Of a stretch of DNA of 21,032 bases, positions 14,874 through 21,032 are shown piece by piece (position 1 is the first letter of the stretch; every line of letters starts with the position of its first letter). The DNA is taken from contig JAEYTO010000078.1 of the NCBI GenBank assembly GCA_023433925.1, positions 1-21,032 on the forward strand, in the 5' to 3' direction. The notes beneath the pieces are model-generated. The model was not told the DNA's origin. It ran no database searches and was given only the letters and a program-made list of their open reading frames with translations. Source of the stretch: Pseudomonadota bacterium (GTDB taxonomy: Bacteria > Desulfobacterota > Desulfovibrionia > Desulfovibrionales > Desulfovibrionaceae). A program made the translations under genes and the position numbers.

Positions 14874-15797
14874 TCAAGGCCTGGGCTTCGCGCCGGGAGG
14901 CGGGCTGTTGAGCATGCCGGCCATGCCCACCAGAGGCGCCACCGGGCCGTTCCACTGGAGCTGCAAGGCCTGGCGGCGGCGCAGCTTGTCCGCGAAGTCC
15001 TGGTCCGGGACCTTGTCCGGATCGACCAGCGACGGCTCCACGAGGAGCGAGCCGTCCACCGAGAGCAGCCCGGCCCCCACGGCCCTGCCCTGGGGGCCGG
15101 GCTGGAAGGCGCCCTTGAGCTCCCCTTGCAGGTCGCCCTCGGCCAGGGTCAGCCGCTCGAACTCCAGCTTGCCGCCCCGCCAGGCCAGCCTGACCTGGAT
15201 GGCGCCCAGGCGGATGTCCTCGCGCTTGAGGAAGGCGGACTTGCAGCGCAGCGCGCCGCCTGACAGCCCGAGCTGGCCGCCGCCCTCCATGGCCCTGGGA
15301 TCGGTCAGCAGACCCGCGAGGCTGATCCGGCCAGCGAGCACGCCCTGCATGCCGGCCTCCTCGGCGAGGCTCGCGTGGCGGCCTAGATCGACGTTCTCGA
15401 TCTCCAATTCGATCCGCACGTGCTCGGCCGAGGTCAGGCCGTCGGCCCGCACGTCGGCCAGGACCCCGCCGCCGTAGCACTCGGCGCGCAGCCTGGCCCC
15501 GGCCCGGCCCAGGAGCAGGGAGCCCCACAGGGGCGAGATCCTGACGCGGCTGGCCGTGAGCAAGGGCTTGTCCGGATCCTGGGCGCTGGCCAGGGCCACG
15601 CCCTCCAGGACGAGGCCCGGCGGGAAGCGCGAGGATTTGGCCTCCAGATAGGACAGGTGCACGCCGCCCGAACCGTTCACGGCCGAGGCCAGCCTGGGGG
15701 CCAGGGCGGCCCAGGGGAACTTGGCGGCCACGAGCACGGCCATGACGGCCAGGCCGAAGCCCGTGTAGAGGAGAATGGTCGGCAGTCCGCGCTTCAT
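14874..15797 (-). CDS. gspN: Type II secretion system protein GspN
   Basis: A 307-residue protein with one N-terminal membrane anchor (about residues 8-25) and a long periplasmic region of repeated beta segments (GVHLSYLEAKSSRFPPGLVLEGVAL; LSGGALRCKSAFLKREDIRLGAIQVRLAWRGGKLEFERLTLAEGDLQG is split into similar units), ending in a Pro-rich tail. The layout matches the GspN form found at the end of type II secretion operons in Desulfobacterota and Leptospira. This sort of beta repeat resembles AsmA-like proteins, so a role in envelope lipid or secretin assembly is possible but not shown here. GGGAGAGAC before the ATG is a good ribosome-binding site. It follows gspM by 16 bases, which supports the assignment by position. 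Its 3' end is marked by repeat copy B. Confidence 0.8.
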   Translation of the reverse strand: MKRGLPTILLYTGFGLAVMAVLVAAKFPWAALAPRLASAVNGSGGVHLSYLEAKSSRFPPGLVLEGVALASAQDPDKPLLTASRVRISPLWGSLLLGRAGARLRAECYGGGVLADVRADGLTSAEHVRIELEIENVDLGRHASLAEEAGMQGVLAGRISLAGLLTDPRAMEGGGQLGLSGGALRCKSAFLKREDIRLGAIQVRLAWRGGKLEFERLTLAEGDLQGELKGAFQPGPQGRAVGAGLLSVDGSLLVEPSLVDPDKVPDQDFADKLRRRQALQLQWNGPVAPLVGMAGMLNSPPPGAKPRP

Positions 15798-15813
15798 GTC
15801 TCTCCCGTGCGCC

Positions 15814-16326
15814 TCAAGACGTCCGGCGCTGGGCCGTGAAGACCAGGTCCACGTCCAGGGGCCGCTTGTCGTGCGAGCGCAGGTTCAGGCGCTCCACGAG
15901 CACCCCGCGCCCCGAGGCCCGCACGGCTTCCAGATAGGACACGAGCTGGTCCAGGCCCACTCCGTTCAGGCGCATCTCGACGACATCCTGGCGCGCCCCG
16001 CCCGAGTCCTGGCGTACCGAGGGCCGGATGAACTCGATGTTCTGGCGTAGCTGTCCCTTGGCCGCCAGGCTCTCCAGCAGGGCGAACAGGGTCTGGCCGG
16101 CCTGGGCCTGCTTGCCCCGCGGTCCGGCCTTACGACCCTTGGCCGCCAGGGCGGCGCCGTCCTCGGCCAGGGCGGCCACGCGGGTCAGGCTCTGCTCGGC
16201 CTGGGCGATGTTCCGGGCCAGGGATTCGCGGTAGCCGGCCACGGGGAGCACGATCCACTGGACCACGGCCAGCAGGAGGGCCGCGGCCAGGGCCGCGCCG
16301 AGCACGAGTTGCCTGTCGGGCATCAT
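15814..16326 (-). CDS. gspM: Type II secretion system protein GspM
   Basis: A 170-residue inner-membrane protein with one transmembrane helix at about residues 7-27, a charged, probably coiled-coil segment (about 33-65) and a small C-terminal ferredoxin-like domain (VVEMRLNGVGLDQLVSYLEAV). Size, topology and place after gspL identify GspM, which pairs with GspL in the inner-membrane platform. The first of two adjacent ATG codons overlaps the gspL stop, so translational coupling is likely. Sequence conservation in this family is low, and the call leans on context. Confidence 0.85.
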   Translation of the reverse strand: MMPDRQLVLGAALAAALLLAVVQWIVLPVAGYRESLARNIAQAEQSLTRVAALAEDGAALAAKGRKAGPRGKQAQAGQTLFALLESLAAKGQLRQNIEFIRPSVRQDSGGARQDVVEMRLNGVGLDQLVSYLEAVRASGRGVLVERLNLRSHDKRPLDVDLVFTAQRRTS

Positions 16327-17903
16327 GACCCGCCTCCCTGGAACAGAATTTCCAGCTGAAACTGTACGCCCTTGCCGTCCGCGCCGGCCGTGGCGCCCTT
16401 GATCTCCACCTCGCCCAGCCCGGCCTTCTGGATGTTCTCCTTGATCCGCTCGACGCTCGCGAAGGCATCGGAGCTTGCGCTGATGCGCACGGCCGTCTCG
16501 TCCAGGCCGAGCTGGGCGATGGTCATGGGCAGGTCGGGCGGCACGGCTTGGGAAACGGCCGTGAGGACGTGCAGGGCCGAGGCGCGGCCGGCCTTATCAT
16601 CCCGTCCGCCCTGGCGCAGGCCCTCCACGCGCTCGGCCAGGATGCTGGCGAGCTGCGCGCGGGTGAAGCCGGGCTGCACGTCGGGCAGGGCCTTGCGGTA
16701 GGCTTCGTCCAGGCGCGCTTCAAGCTCGGCCAGCCGCTGGCGCTTGAGCGCGATGTCCGTGACCGCCGACAGGGCGAAGCCGAGCACGAGCACGAGCAGG
16801 AAGGCCGAGGCCAGGGCCAGGTACCTGCGCGGGTCAAAGGCGCTGCGCCGCAGCGCCGCTCCCTCGGCATGGAAGTTCATGCCCGCCTCGGACGGCCGGA
16901 TCATGGGCGCGCCGCGCAGGGCCAGCCCGTAGGCCACGGCCAGCTCGTCCCTGGGCGCTTGCGCTCCGTCGGCCATGGCGCGCAGCCCGAAGCCGTCGAG
17001 CTGGGAGATGCGTTTGACCGGGGCCTGCAAGCGCGCCTCCAGGAGCCTGCCGAGCCCGCGCGCGGCCGCACTCCCTCCGCTGAGCACCACGAACTCGGGC
17101 CGATGGGGCTCGCCGTCGGACGCCGAGCGCAGGGTCAGCAGCACCTCGGCCGCCAGGCTGTCCAAGGCCTGGTCCACGCGCGCGCCGATCTCGCCGCCGG
17201 CGGCGGCCACGGCCGCCAGGTCCGAGCGGCCGAGCAGCCGTCGGCCGGCCTCGGCATCCGCCAGGGGCTCGCCGGCCAGGGCCTGGGCCAGGTCCACCAG
17301 GCCGAAGCGCAGGCCGCGCATGGTCGCCGCCCGGCCGTCCATGCGCCACAGGAGGCTCGTGGCCCCCAGGTCCATATCGAGGAAGAGCACCTTACCGGGC
17401 AGCCCGGTCAGTCCCGCGCCCGCCGCCAGCAGGGCGTCCGAGGCCACGTCGACGACTTGCAGGGGCAGCCCGGCCGAGGCGAAGGCCTCCAGCCAGCCGT
17501 CCAGGGCCTTGCGCGGCACGGCCGCCGCCAGGACGCGCTGCTCGCCCGCCACGCCCCGGCCGGCCTTGACCATGTCCAGGGCCAGCCCGTCCACGGGCAT
17601 GGGCAGGTGCGCGTCCAGCTCGAAGCCGAGCACCTGACGGATCTTGCCCGAGGAGGTGAACGGAAATTCCAGACGACGGAACATGGCCTGGCCCGTACCC
17701 AGGCCCAGGGCGTTCACGTCGCTCACGAGCCCGCGTGATTCGGCCAGCCTGCGCACGGCGGCCGCCGTGGCGGGCATGTCCGCCCCGGCGGGCAGCTCGG
17801 CCTTGGCCCAGCCCGTGACCGTCAGGCGCAGGAACTGCCTGGTGAGCCGCACCAGGCGCACGCCGTGCGGCGAGAGGTCTATGCCCAGGATCGTCTCGGC
17901 CAT
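16323..17903 (-). CDS. gspL: Type II secretion system protein GspL
   Basis: A 526-residue protein. Residues 1-335 form an actin-like PilM/GspL cytoplasmic domain (ILGIDLSPHGVRLVRL at 5-20, VLFLDMDLGATSLL at 172-185, VVLSGGSAA at 272-280). A transmembrane helix lies at about 361-385, followed by a coiled coil (LAELEARLDEAYRK) and a periplasmic PilN-like ferredoxin domain to the end. In type II secretion GspL recruits the GspE ATPase through the cytoplasmic domain and binds GspM in the periplasm. AAGGAG lies five bases before the ATG. The length is greater than the enterobacterial GspL (about 400 residues) because the actin-like part is complete, resembling PilM fused to PilN. Confidence 0.9.
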   Translation of the reverse strand: MAETILGIDLSPHGVRLVRLTRQFLRLTVTGWAKAELPAGADMPATAAAVRRLAESRGLVSDVNALGLGTGQAMFRRLEFPFTSSGKIRQVLGFELDAHLPMPVDGLALDMVKAGRGVAGEQRVLAAAVPRKALDGWLEAFASAGLPLQVVDVASDALLAAGAGLTGLPGKVLFLDMDLGATSLLWRMDGRAATMRGLRFGLVDLAQALAGEPLADAEAGRRLLGRSDLAAVAAAGGEIGARVDQALDSLAAEVLLTLRSASDGEPHRPEFVVLSGGSAAARGLGRLLEARLQAPVKRISQLDGFGLRAMADGAQAPRDELAVAYGLALRGAPMIRPSEAGMNFHAEGAALRRSAFDPRRYLALASAFLLVLVLGFALSAVTDIALKRQRLAELEARLDEAYRKALPDVQPGFTRAQLASILAERVEGLRQGGRDDKAGRASALHVLTAVSQAVPPDLPMTIAQLGLDETAVRISASSDAFASVERIKENIQKAGLGEVEIKGATAGADGKGVQFQLEILFQGGGS

Positions 17904-17924
17904 GGATCTCCTTCAGGCCGGGCC

Positions 17925-18926
17925 TCAGCCCAGCACCTTGCGCTCCAGTATCACCCTCGAAACGGGCTTGTCCGGCTCCGGCTGCCCCTGCTTGCGGCCG
18001 AGCACCGCGCGCAGACTGCGCCGCACCGCCCCGACCTGGGCCGTGACGATGACCCGGAACACGTCGCTTTGCACGCTCACCAGCTCGGCGGGCAGGGTCA
18101 CCTGGGCGTAGCCCGGCAGGGCCGTCCTGTACCAGTCCGGCGCGGACAGCCGCTCGGTGTTGGCCGGATCACGGCGGTACTCGACCATTTCCATGGCCAG
18201 GCCGGCCGCCGTGGCCCGGTCCACGTCGGCCGGGCACATGGCCGCGAGGAGCAGCGCGGGCGCGGTGTTGATGTTGATCCTGCCGTTGCCGTGCACGGTC
18301 ACCAGCTCGCGCAGGCCGGGGACCTGCCCGTTACCGAAGTACAGCTCGCGCGGCATGCCCAGCACGAGGAGCATCTCGTCCTGGCTGGCCATGGGCGCGT
18401 TGCGCGGCCTCTGGGTCAGGCCCTCGGCCGCGTAGGCCGGCTGCTCGAACTGGCCTTCCCCGTCGGCGTCGATCCAGTCGCGCATGGCCGCCACCAGGCG
18501 CGCGGCGGCCTCCTGCTCCAGGCCGTAGGGCTGCCCGGTCAGGAGCCGCTCCATGACCCCGCGGCCGGTCTCGGAGTTCAAGGCCTCCAGCGGGAACCCG
18601 CCATTCTCGGGGCGGATCTCCACTTCCAGCTCGCCGGTCTCGAACTCGACGGCCTTGTCCGCGTTCTCGTCCTCGAAAAAGGTCACCCATATGTCCAAGA
18701 GCGAGTCGTGGCTGTTCTCCCGCAGGTCGTGCTCCAGGAGGGCCGCGGCCAGGCGCAGGCCCGACGTGCACAGCTCGCGGCACTGCACCCCGCCCAGGTA
18801 GGCCCCGGCGCTCTCGATCTCGATCTGGGCCCGGCGCATGGACTCGATGGCCACGACAGACAGCACGCTCAGAAGCACGAGCACGAGGATGAGCGCGCCG
18901 CCGCGCCGGGCGCTTTCCCGGCTCAC
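17925..18926 (-). CDS. gspK: Minor pseudopilin GspK
   Basis: A 333-residue protein starting SRESARRGGALILVLVLLSV: a short basic leader, a Gly cleavage site (about residue 10) and a hydrophobic helix. Glu5 of the mature protein is absent, as is usual for GspK. Further signatures are DWIDADGEG (150-158), the long inserted alpha domain, and GRININTAP (215-223). GspK caps the pseudopilus tip with GspI and GspJ. The GTG at 18926 is preferred to the much longer frame because AGGAGG lies seven bases upstream and the codon overlaps the gspJ stop (GTGA); upstream codons of that frame only shadow gspJ. Confidence 0.92.
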   Translation of the reverse strand: MSRESARRGGALILVLVLLSVLSVVAIESMRRAQIEIESAGAYLGGVQCRELCTSGLRLAAALLEHDLRENSHDSLLDIWVTFFEDENADKAVEFETGELEVEIRPENGGFPLEALNSETGRGVMERLLTGQPYGLEQEAAARLVAAMRDWIDADGEGQFEQPAYAAEGLTQRPRNAPMASQDEMLLVLGMPRELYFGNGQVPGLRELVTVHGNGRININTAPALLLAAMCPADVDRATAAGLAMEMVEYRRDPANTERLSAPDWYRTALPGYAQVTLPAELVSVQSDVFRVIVTAQVGAVRRSLRAVLGRKQGQPEPDKPVSRVILERKVLG

Positions 18927-19960
18927 GAGCCGCCCTCCTGGACCTGCTCCCGGAGCAGCTCCGGCTCCAGGGTCACGGTGTCCCGGAACTCCCGGCCGCG
19001 CTGCCCGTCCGCGAGCACGAGCCGCACGCCCGCGCTGGCCGGGAGCCTGCCCGTTTCCACGGGCTGGCCCAGGCCGGACAGCCCCCAGGAATCGACGGCC
19101 TGGCCGCCCTTGGCTCGGAAGGTCAGGGTCAGCTCCATTACCCGGTCGCACAGCTCCACCTCGGTCCATTCGCCCAGCGCGACATCCTCGGAATGGATGT
19201 CTAGGTCCAGCCGCTCCTTGCGCACAAGCTTTCGGGGACCCTTGTCGTCGAACACGCCCGCGTCCTCGCGCGGTCGCAGGACGTACTGCACGCGCACGAG
19301 TCTGTCGCCGCTGCTCGCGTCCTCGAAATCCAGGCCCGAGCTTGTCGTCAGCTCCAGCACGACCTTGCCGCGCCTGAAGCTCCTGGCCAGGTCTGGCGTG
19401 CGGCTCACGTCCGGCGGCTGCTCCTCCAGGTCGCCGCCCGCCACGAGGGCCGGCAGGGGTTGCCCGTCGCCGGCTGCCTGGCCGCCTTGGGCCTGGGGGG
19501 CCTCGGGCGGGTGGAGCCCGGCCAGGTCATCGCCGATCTGGCGCAGCGCGAGCCTGCCGGTTTGCAGGAGCTCGCCCTCATGGCGCACCTGCTCGGCCAC
19601 GTCCATGACCCCGGAGTACACGCCGAAAATGCCCGTGAAGGCGATGGCGAAGACAAAGGCCGCGATCATGACCTCCAGCAGCGTGAAGCCCGCCTGGGCT
19701 TGGGCGGCCCGTCGACGGACCGAGAGAGGGCGCCGCCCTCTCTCGGGCTCTCTCCCGCCAGGGAAATGATTTCCCTGGACCCTCGTTTCATGAGCGCCGT
19801 GCGCTGGCCCAAGAGCCGTGGCGTCCGTTTCGTCCGCACGATGCCCTGGGGCGATCCGCGCACGAAATGCGGGTTCCAAGGGCCCGTGGCCCTTGGTGGG
19901 TGGGGTGCGGGGAGGACCAAGCCCTTCCCGCTCTTCCGCGAAGCGCCTTATCTTCGCCAC
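18923..19960 (-). CDS. gspJ: Minor pseudopilin GspJ with a 91-residue leader
   Basis: The mature part has the prepilin motif AG^FTLLEVMIAAFVFAIAF (G91/F92, Glu96), a hydrophobic helix and about 230 residues of beta-rich domain, typical of GspJ in both size and order. The leader is abnormal. Between the last plausible start and G91 there is no ATG, GTG or TTG nearer than TTG 19879; GTG 19960 overlaps the gspI stop and has a GAGAGG box five bases upstream. Residues about 10-80 of this leader are encoded by repeat copy C, so the ancestral leader was probably about 20 residues (MAKIRRFAE joined to VRRRAAQAQAG). Prepilin peptidase would remove the whole extension. If processing fails the gene is non-functional; the reading frame itself is intact. 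Confidence 0.88.
   Translation of the reverse strand: MAKIRRFAEEREGLGPPRTPPTKGHGPLEPAFRARIAPGHRADETDATALGPAHGAHETRVQGNHFPGGREPERGRRPLSVRRRAAQAQAGFTLLEVMIAAFVFAIAFTGIFGVYSGVMDVAEQVRHEGELLQTGRLALRQIGDDLAGLHPPEAPQAQGGQAAGDGQPLPALVAGGDLEEQPPDVSRTPDLARSFRRGKVVLELTTSSGLDFEDASSGDRLVRVQYVLRPREDAGVFDDKGPRKLVRKERLDLDIHSEDVALGEWTEVELCDRVMELTLTFRAKGGQAVDSWGLSGLGQPVETGRLPASAGVRLVLADGQRGREFRDTVTLEPELLREQVQEGGS
19720..19931 (-). repeat. Five-hairpin repeat element, copy C, in the leader of gspJ
   Basis: H1 19720-19746 (same 12-bp stem as copy A), H2 19758-19778 (CCAGGGAAAT/ATTTCCCTGG), H4 19876-19896 (CCAAGGGCC/GGCCCTTGG), linker TGGGTGGGG, and a degenerate H5 (19907-19931, nine pairs including one G-U). 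The H3 position (19779-19875) holds unrelated, non-palindromic sequence of about 97 bases. Orientation is as in copies A and D. Confidence 0.85.
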
Positions 19961-20364
19961 AGGAGCCTCTCCAGCCGCGCGGGGCGCGGATCGTCCTTGC
20001 CCCGGCCCACCTTGATCCGCACGAGGTAGAGCACCTCCAGGCTCGTGGAGCTGATCTCAAGCTCCCAGCGCCAACCCTCGGCGTCCTCGAAGTCGCCGTT
20101 GAGCAGCGACCAGGCATTGAGGCCGGCGGCTTCCACCTCGTCGAGCTTGGCCAGGGCCAGGGCCATGCCCTCCTGGGCGTCGTTCGAGCGGATGAGCCCG
20201 TCCTGGCTGAGCAGCCCGGCCTTGATGACCGCGACCATGGCGATGGACAGCACGGCCACGGCGATAAGCACCTCGATCAGGGTGAACCCGCCGCGCCCGG
20301 CCGCATTCCGCGAGGCGGACCTCGTGGCGGGCCGCGCCCGGCTCATGGCCATGGGCTTCACCAT
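19948..20364 (-). CDS. gspI: Minor pseudopilin GspI
   Basis: A 138-residue protein with a 26-residue basic leader and the motif GRGG^FTLIEVLIAVAVLSIAM (G26/F27, Glu31), followed by a short beta domain; typical length for GspI. It overlaps the gspH stop by seven bases and ends within the presumed start region of gspJ. Unlike gspH and gspJ, its leader holds no repeat element. A second in-frame ATG pair (Met5, Met7) would shorten the leader to a more common length; GAGG upstream of 20364 is a weak ribosome-binding site. Confidence 0.9.
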   Translation of the reverse strand: MVKPMAMSRARPATRSASRNAAGRGGFTLIEVLIAVAVLSIAMVAVIKAGLLSQDGLIRSNDAQEGMALALAKLDEVEAAGLNAWSLLNGDFEDAEGWRWELEISSTSLEVLYLVRIKVGRGKDDPRPARLERLLWRR

Positions 20365-20927
20365 GGCCGCGCCTCGGCCAGGCGCTCCCAGGCCACCGCG
20401 CCCTCGTAGACCGCCAGGCTGGCGTCGAAGGGCCGCACGGACAGGGTCCAGGCCTCGTCCCCGCCGCGCAGGACGATGAGCGCGGGGCGGGCCAGACCCT
20501 TGGCCTGGATGGCGATCTCGGCCACGCCGGATGTCAGCGGCCCGGCGCGCTGGAACGTGACGCTGGCCGGCCGCAGGCCCTGGGGCAGCGCCCGTCGGCC
20601 CTGGCGCTCGCCGCCTCCGGCCAGCCAGCAGCGCCCGCTGGACAGATCAATGCACACGGCCCTGGGCTGCCCGCTCATCAGGGCCTGGTTGCGCCCTTCG
20701 GCCAGCAGGCCCGAGAGGGTGCGCACGGCGGCCCGCAGGTCGCCCTCGCGCGAGACAAGGCCCAGGTTGGGCACGAGCAGGCCGAGCATGATGCCGATGA
20801 CCGCGATGACCACCACGAGTTCGACCAGGGTGAAGCCGGACGCGCGGCGCGCTGCTTGATCTGGGAGAGGGCGCTGCCCTCTCCCAGACCCACTCCCGCC
20901 AGGGGAATGATTCCCCTGGACCTCCAT
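20358..20927 (-). CDS. gspH: Minor pseudopilin GspH, start uncertain, leader within a repeat
   Basis: The mature part begins RRASG^FTLVELVVVIAVIGIMLGL, with Glu5 and a hydrophobic helix, followed by a beta domain of about 140 residues that fits GspH/FimT. The leader is encoded by repeat copy D. No start codon lies between the copy and the cleavage site; ATG 20927 and TTG 20948 are inside the element and have poor ribosome-binding sites. The frame remains open without a stop to the window edge at 21032, so the true start may be outside. From ATG 20927 the leader is 31 residues. Gene order (followed by gspI-J-K-L-M-N) confirms the identity. Confidence 0.85.
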   Translation of the reverse strand: MEVQGNHSPGGSGSGRGQRPLPDQAARRASGFTLVELVVVIAVIGIMLGLLVPNLGLVSREGDLRAAVRTLSGLLAEGRNQALMSGQPRAVCIDLSSGRCWLAGGGERQGRRALPQGLRPASVTFQRAGPLTSGVAEIAIQAKGLARPALIVLRGGDEAWTLSVRPFDASLAVYEGAVAWERLAEARPW

Positions 20928-21032
20928 TTTTTCCCGTGGACGATTCAAGACCGCCTTGAATCGTCCAGCAGTAAAACACGGGGTCCAGGGGCCCGTGTCC
21001 CCTGGTGGGTGGGGCGCGGGGAGGGCGACGCC
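20861..21032 (-). repeat. Five-hairpin repeat element, copy D, in the leader of gspH (cut by window edge)
   Basis: H1 20861-20887 (CTGGGAGAGGGC/GCCCTCTCCCAG), H2 20899-20919 (as copy A), H3 20937-20967 (TGGACGATTCAAG/CTTGAATCGTCCA), H4 20985-21005 (one mismatch), linker TGGGTGGGG, and the left arm of H5 (GCGGGGAGGGC), whose right arm is only begun when the window ends. Confidence 0.88.

Noticed and set aside
14874..20948. The pseudopilin cluster as type IV pilus genes
   Set aside because: The order H-I-J-K-L-M-N, GspK without Glu5 and with the large alpha insertion, and a fused PilM-PilN-like GspL all indicate type II secretion. No pilA, pilC or pilQ-like gene is present.

Overview
The window is high-GC DNA in which almost every gene can be assigned to cell-envelope glycan work or to type II secretion. 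It fits a Desulfovibrio-like member of the Desulfobacterota: a PglB/STT3-type oligosaccharyltransferase, a type II secretion operon ending in gspN, and long GC-rich genes packed by GTGA/ATGA overlaps. This taxonomic call is inference; no rRNA or tRNA gene is present to fix it.

Layout. (1) 35-346 (-): a small exported protein with an AT-rich promoter region. (2) 1026-7373 (-): a five-gene operon, read from the high-coordinate end, of family 2 glycosyltransferase, ABC-2 permease, ABC ATPase, PAPS-type sulfotransferase and a two-domain glycosyltransferase. Together they look like a system that builds and exports a surface glycan that may be sulfated. A 28-bp sequence occurs inverted on either side of this operon (876-903 and 7611-7638, one mismatch). 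(3) 8141-9910 (+): a large lipoprotein with seven Asp after the lipobox Cys and a C-terminal cluster of D-N-X-S/T sequons. (4) 10018-13230 (+): a DPM1-like glycosyltransferase, a DUF2304 protein and an STT3/PglB-like oligosaccharyltransferase, probably one protein-glycosylation operon. (5) 13178-14599 (-): a family 4 glycosyltransferase, convergent with and overlapping the oligosaccharyltransferase gene by 53 bp. (6) 14874-beyond 21032 (-): type II secretion genes gspH-I-J-K-L-M-N in canonical order; gspG and earlier genes would lie outside the window.

The most unusual feature is a repeat element built from up to five consecutive hairpins (about 180-210 bp). Three long copies lie in one orientation and one short copy is inverted. 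At least five stem positions differ between copies by paired changes that keep base pairing. The long copies lie in open reading frames: one is in the linker of the family 4 glycosyltransferase and adds about 60 residues. The other two lie just upstream of the prepilin-peptidase sites of GspJ and GspH, where they give very long leaders that processing should remove. This looks like a palindromic element that tolerates or favours in-frame sites where extra peptide is harmless.
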